From positions 1 to 23,951 of the forward strand of contig JBGTLA010000019.1 of the NCBI GenBank assembly GCA_041744375.1: a stretch of 23,951 bases of DNA, in the 5' to 3' direction. Below are positions 21,698-23,951 of the stretch, piece after piece. The position numbers and the translations under genes were made by a program. Under the pieces are notes generated by a model. The model had not been told where the DNA came from and did not search any database. It saw nothing but the letters and a program-made list of their open reading frames with translations. The DNA is from JBGTLA01 sp041744375 (lineage in GTDB: Bacteria > Actinomycetota > Acidimicrobiia > Spongiisociales > ZC4RG35). How positions within the stretch are numbered: position 1 is the first letter of the stretch; the number at the start of each line of letters is the position of its first letter.

Positions 21698-22789
21698 ATG
21701 GATGAATCACCGTTCCCGTATCAGGGGCCACTGCAACCCGAGGAGGTGGAGGGACGTGATGAGCTATTGGCCGACCTCACAGAGCGAGCCACCCGACACA
21801 CCGTAACTGCGTTGGTCGGACCCCGCCGCTACGGCAAGACCAGTGTGCTACGACGCTTATCGGCCGATCTCACCGAGGTCACGACAGTTTGGGTCGACCT
21901 CTACGGCATTGCATCCGCCAGCGACCTCGCCGTCGCTCTGGACCGCGCCCTCGACATCCCCGGCACGCCCCTCCACTCGATTGCCCAGGACGTGGCCACC
22001 ACCCTTCAGCTCAGCCTGGGCGTCGTGAAGGCAACCCTGGCACGACCTGCCCGTTCCCGGCCCGATCCGGAGGTGGTGTTCACCAACCTGTTGGAAGTCC
22101 TGGTGAAGGCAGCCGTGACCTCGCCAACCCTGCTGGTCCTCGATGAGTTCTCCTCCATTGCCGCGGTTCCTTCGGGCGCGGCCAAGATTCGAACTGCCCT
22201 CCAACATCACTACCGGGATATCAGTATCGTCTTTGCCGGTTCCGCTCCGAGTGTCATGCGCCAGCTCTTCACCGACCGGGCCGAGCCGTTCTACGGCCAA
22301 GCCGACATCGTCGACATCGAGCCGCTCACGGCAGGAGCTGTCCATCAGATCGTGACAGACGGGTTCATCCGAACCGATCGCCGTCCCGGAATCACCGCCC
22401 CGCTCGTCATCGAGCTGACCGAGGGGCACCCTCAACGAACCATGCAGGTGACGGACGCCGTGTGGCGCCATACGCCAGTCGGTTCGATCGCCACCGAGTC
22501 GATCTGGTCCGCCGCGCTCGGGGAGGTGCGTCGCCAGAATGCCGACTCGCTGAGCAGGATCTACGACGCTCACTCCAATAGCTCCCGCAAAGTGTTGCGA
22601 ATCGTGGCCCATGACGAGTCGATCTTCGGGACGGCCGGCAGCGTGATGGCCTTGAACAAGAACGCGGCCACCGAGGCACGTACCGCCCTCCTCGCCGACG
22701 GTCAGCTGCGCAAGGACACCGCCGGAAAGATACAAGTGACCGACCCCTTGCTGGCTGACTGGATTCGAACCACCTTGCCCCTGCCCTGA
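21698..22789 (+). CDS. AAA-type ATPase with C-terminal winged-helix-like segment
   Basis: The 363-residue protein has Walker A GPRRYGKTS (about residues 42-50), sensor/strand VWVDLYG, Walker B LLVLDEFSS, SIVFAGSAPSVMRQLF (sensor 1-like SGS segment), and YGQADIVDIEPLTAGAV...HPQRTMQVTDAVW. This follows the archaeal-type ATPase (PF01637) pattern. The last 90 residues, ending KIQVTDPLLADWIRTTLPLP, look like the small winged-helix domain usual in that family. Such proteins are typically orphans, some linked to nucleic-acid transactions or to mobile regions, and the role is not known. ATG 21698 lies six bases after TACTGT. It stands alone, between a GNAT gene and an IS630-type transposase. Confidence 0.82.
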   Translation: MDESPFPYQGPLQPEEVEGRDELLADLTERATRHTVTALVGPRRYGKTSVLRRLSADLTEVTTVWVDLYGIASASDLAVALDRALDIPGTPLHSIAQDVATTLQLSLGVVKATLARPARSRPDPEVVFTNLLEVLVKAAVTSPTLLVLDEFSSIAAVPSGAAKIRTALQHHYRDISIVFAGSAPSVMRQLFTDRAEPFYGQADIVDIEPLTAGAVHQIVTDGFIRTDRRPGITAPLVIELTEGHPQRTMQVTDAVWRHTPVGSIATESIWSAALGEVRRQNADSLSRIYDAHSNSSRKVLRIVAHDESIFGTAGSVMALNKNAATEARTALLADGQLRKDTAGKIQVTDPLLADWIRTTLPLP

Positions 22790-22922
22790 CCGGGCGGGGC
22801 ACGGTGTCACGGCGATCTCTTGCCCCTGGCCTGAACGCACCGCGGCGGCGGGCATGCAGGTGGAACTCCCGGGGTTGTTGGTCGGTGGGCTGATGGGGCC
22901 GGCTGGCCCTAGTAGGTCATCG

Positions 22923-22965
22923 CGTAAATCCATTAACTTTACGGGGTTGACTGACAGACTCTGTC
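22923..22965. repeat. Two palindromes upstream of the IS630-type transposase
   Basis: CGTAAA (22923-22928) and TTTACG (22938-22943) form an inverted repeat with a nine-base gap. GACAGA-C-TCTGTC (22953-22965) is a perfect 13-bp palindrome. They precede the transposase start by about 30-70 bp, so they may belong to the element's left end or to a transposase-binding site. The outer boundary cannot be fixed because the right end lies beyond the window. Confidence 0.4.
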
Positions 22966-22995
22966 CATCACTTGCCGACCACAATGGAGGTTGTC

Positions 22996-23951
22996 ATGGG
23001 CAGGGTCGCGGGATCTATCGAGCTGACCGGTAAGCAGCGGGAGACACTGGAGTTGTGGGTTCGGGCTTCCTCGACTGAGCAGCGTCTCGTGGAGCGGGCT
23101 CGGATCATATTGTTGACGGCTGATGGGCTGACCAATGTCGAGGTGGGCGAACAACTCGGGGTGACACGACAGACGGTTGGGAAATGGCGGGAGCGGTTCC
23201 GAGAAGAAGGCCTTGATGCTCTGGGGGATGCTCGACGGTCGGGCCGACCTGTGGTCTATGACCATGACGACCGTCTCCAGATCGTCAAGACGGTTACCGA
23301 AGAGCCTCCCGACCCTGACTCGTATTGGACATCGCAGAGGGTGGCCGAAGCGGTCGCCGACTTGGGGATTTCGGCTTCGCAGGTGTGGAGGATCCTCTCC
23401 GACCTTGATCTCAAGCCTTGGCAGACTCAGTCTTGGCTGACTTCTCATGATCCTGACTTTTGGGAGAAGGCAGCCGACGTGTGCGGCCTCTATCTGAACC
23501 CGCCGGAGAATGCTCTGGTGTTGTCGGTGGATGAGAAGACCGGTATGCAGGCCACCAGCCCGACCAACCCCACCAAGAAGGCTCGACCCGGCCAGGTCGA
23601 ACGACGAGAGTTCGAATACCGCAGGAACGGGACCGCAGCCCTCTTCGCAGCATTGAACGTCCACTCCGGTGAAGTGATCTGGGAGACCAAGGACCGCAAC
23701 CGGTCGGTCGATTTCATTGCGTTCCTCGACCACCTCGACCAGGCCACCCCACCCGACCTCACCGTCCATCTCGTGTTGGACAACGGCGCATCTCACACGT
23801 CGAAACAGACCCGAGCCTGGCTGGAGGATCCCGGCCGAGCCGACCGTTTCCAGGTCCATCACACTCCGACACATGCCTCCTGGCTCAACCAGGTCGAGTT
23901 GTTCTTCTCCATCCTGGGAAGACGGCTGCTACGCCGAGGAGAGTTCGGATC
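22996..23951 (+). CDS. IS630-family transposase (partial; C-terminus outside window)
   Basis: About 318 residues are visible, open to the window end. The N-terminal half is helix-turn-helix (ERARIILLTADGLTNVEVGEQLGVTRQTVGKWRERFREEGLDAL) followed by the linker DARRSGRP and a second HTH-like part (SQRVAEAVADLGISASQVWRILSDLDL). The DDE domain has the first Asp in VLSVDEKTGMQA, the second in HLVLDNGASH and the third, Glu, in WLNQVELFFSIL, all in the order and spacing of IS630/Tc1-mariner enzymes. GGAGG lies five bases before ATG 22996; ATG 22984 in the same frame is an alternative. No frameshift or stop is seen, so the element may be active. IS630 elements insert at TA dinucleotides. Confidence 0.88.
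   Translation, partial: MGRVAGSIELTGKQRETLELWVRASSTEQRLVERARIILLTADGLTNVEVGEQLGVTRQTVGKWRERFREEGLDALGDARRSGRPVVYDHDDRLQIVKTVTEEPPDPDSYWTSQRVAEAVADLGISASQVWRILSDLDLKPWQTQSWLTSHDPDFWEKAADVCGLYLNPPENALVLSVDEKTGMQATSPTNPTKKARPGQVERREFEYRRNGTAALFAALNVHSGEVIWETKDRNRSVDFIAFLDHLDQATPPDLTVHLVLDNGASHTSKQTRAWLEDPGRADRFQVHHTPTHASWLNQVELFFSILGRRLLRRGEFG

Noticed and set aside
21857..22984. Minus-strand open frame of 375 aa
   Set aside because: Antisense to the AAA ATPase, whose Walker motifs are unambiguous.
22939..23874. Minus-strand open frame of 311 aa
   Set aside because: Antisense to the IS630-type transposase with its complete DDE residues.
1..23951. CRISPR arrays, tRNA or rRNA genes, toxin-antitoxin or restriction genes
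   Set aside because: Looked for by eye on both strands; no regularly spaced repeats, cloverleaf-like sequences or matching protein motifs were found.

Overview
The window is high-G+C bacterial DNA with tightly packed genes on both strands. Several features point to an actinobacterium, possibly of the Acidimicrobiia: an RsiG-like c-di-GMP anti-sigma homologue, a GlbO-type truncated haemoglobin, a B12-dependent NrdJ ribonucleotide reductase with a C-terminal zinc ribbon, and many genes whose start codon lies 6-10 nt after a TANNNT box (leaderless or nearly leaderless mRNAs). The phylum is an inference from gene content; no rRNA or tRNA gene was seen.

Layout. Positions 1-3715 (minus strand) hold the partial gene of an asparaginase II-family protein, the RsiG-like protein, a secreted coiled-coil M23 peptidase and an unusual MoaD/ThiS-to-membrane-protein fusion. 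Positions 3831-5224 (plus) hold an unknown 141-aa protein overlapped by a quinone oxidoreductase gene. It faces a membrane-anchored alpha/beta-hydrolase-fold protein that lacks all three catalytic residues (5231-6205). A CxxC thioredoxin-like gene (6466-7035) is flanked by long imperfect inverted repeats. A two-helix membrane protein, a glycerate 2-kinase, a four-helix membrane protein and a truncated haemoglobin follow.

Positions 9729-13047 are a divergent zinc-uptake locus: zur-znuC leftward, znuA-znuB rightward, with a Zur-box-like operator between them. A TIGR03943/DUF1980 protein and its permease partner (13136-14802) converge on it. A SAM methyltransferase is divergent from the permease.

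Positions 15933-20639 are dominated by nrdJ. It has a clear promoter, two NrdR-like boxes 32 bp apart, and a 398-residue intein with LAGLIDADG motifs inserted immediately before the presumed thiyl-radical cysteine. The right end is more accessory in character: a GNAT acetyltransferase, an orphan AAA-type ATPase and an IS630-family transposase cut by the window end.

No CRISPR array or complete new defence system was found. The most unusual items are the MoaD-membrane fusion, the triad-less hydrolase, the intein splice site, the His-substituted RsiG motifs, the inverted-repeat cassette, and an inverted repeat that encodes the same C-terminus in two convergent genes.
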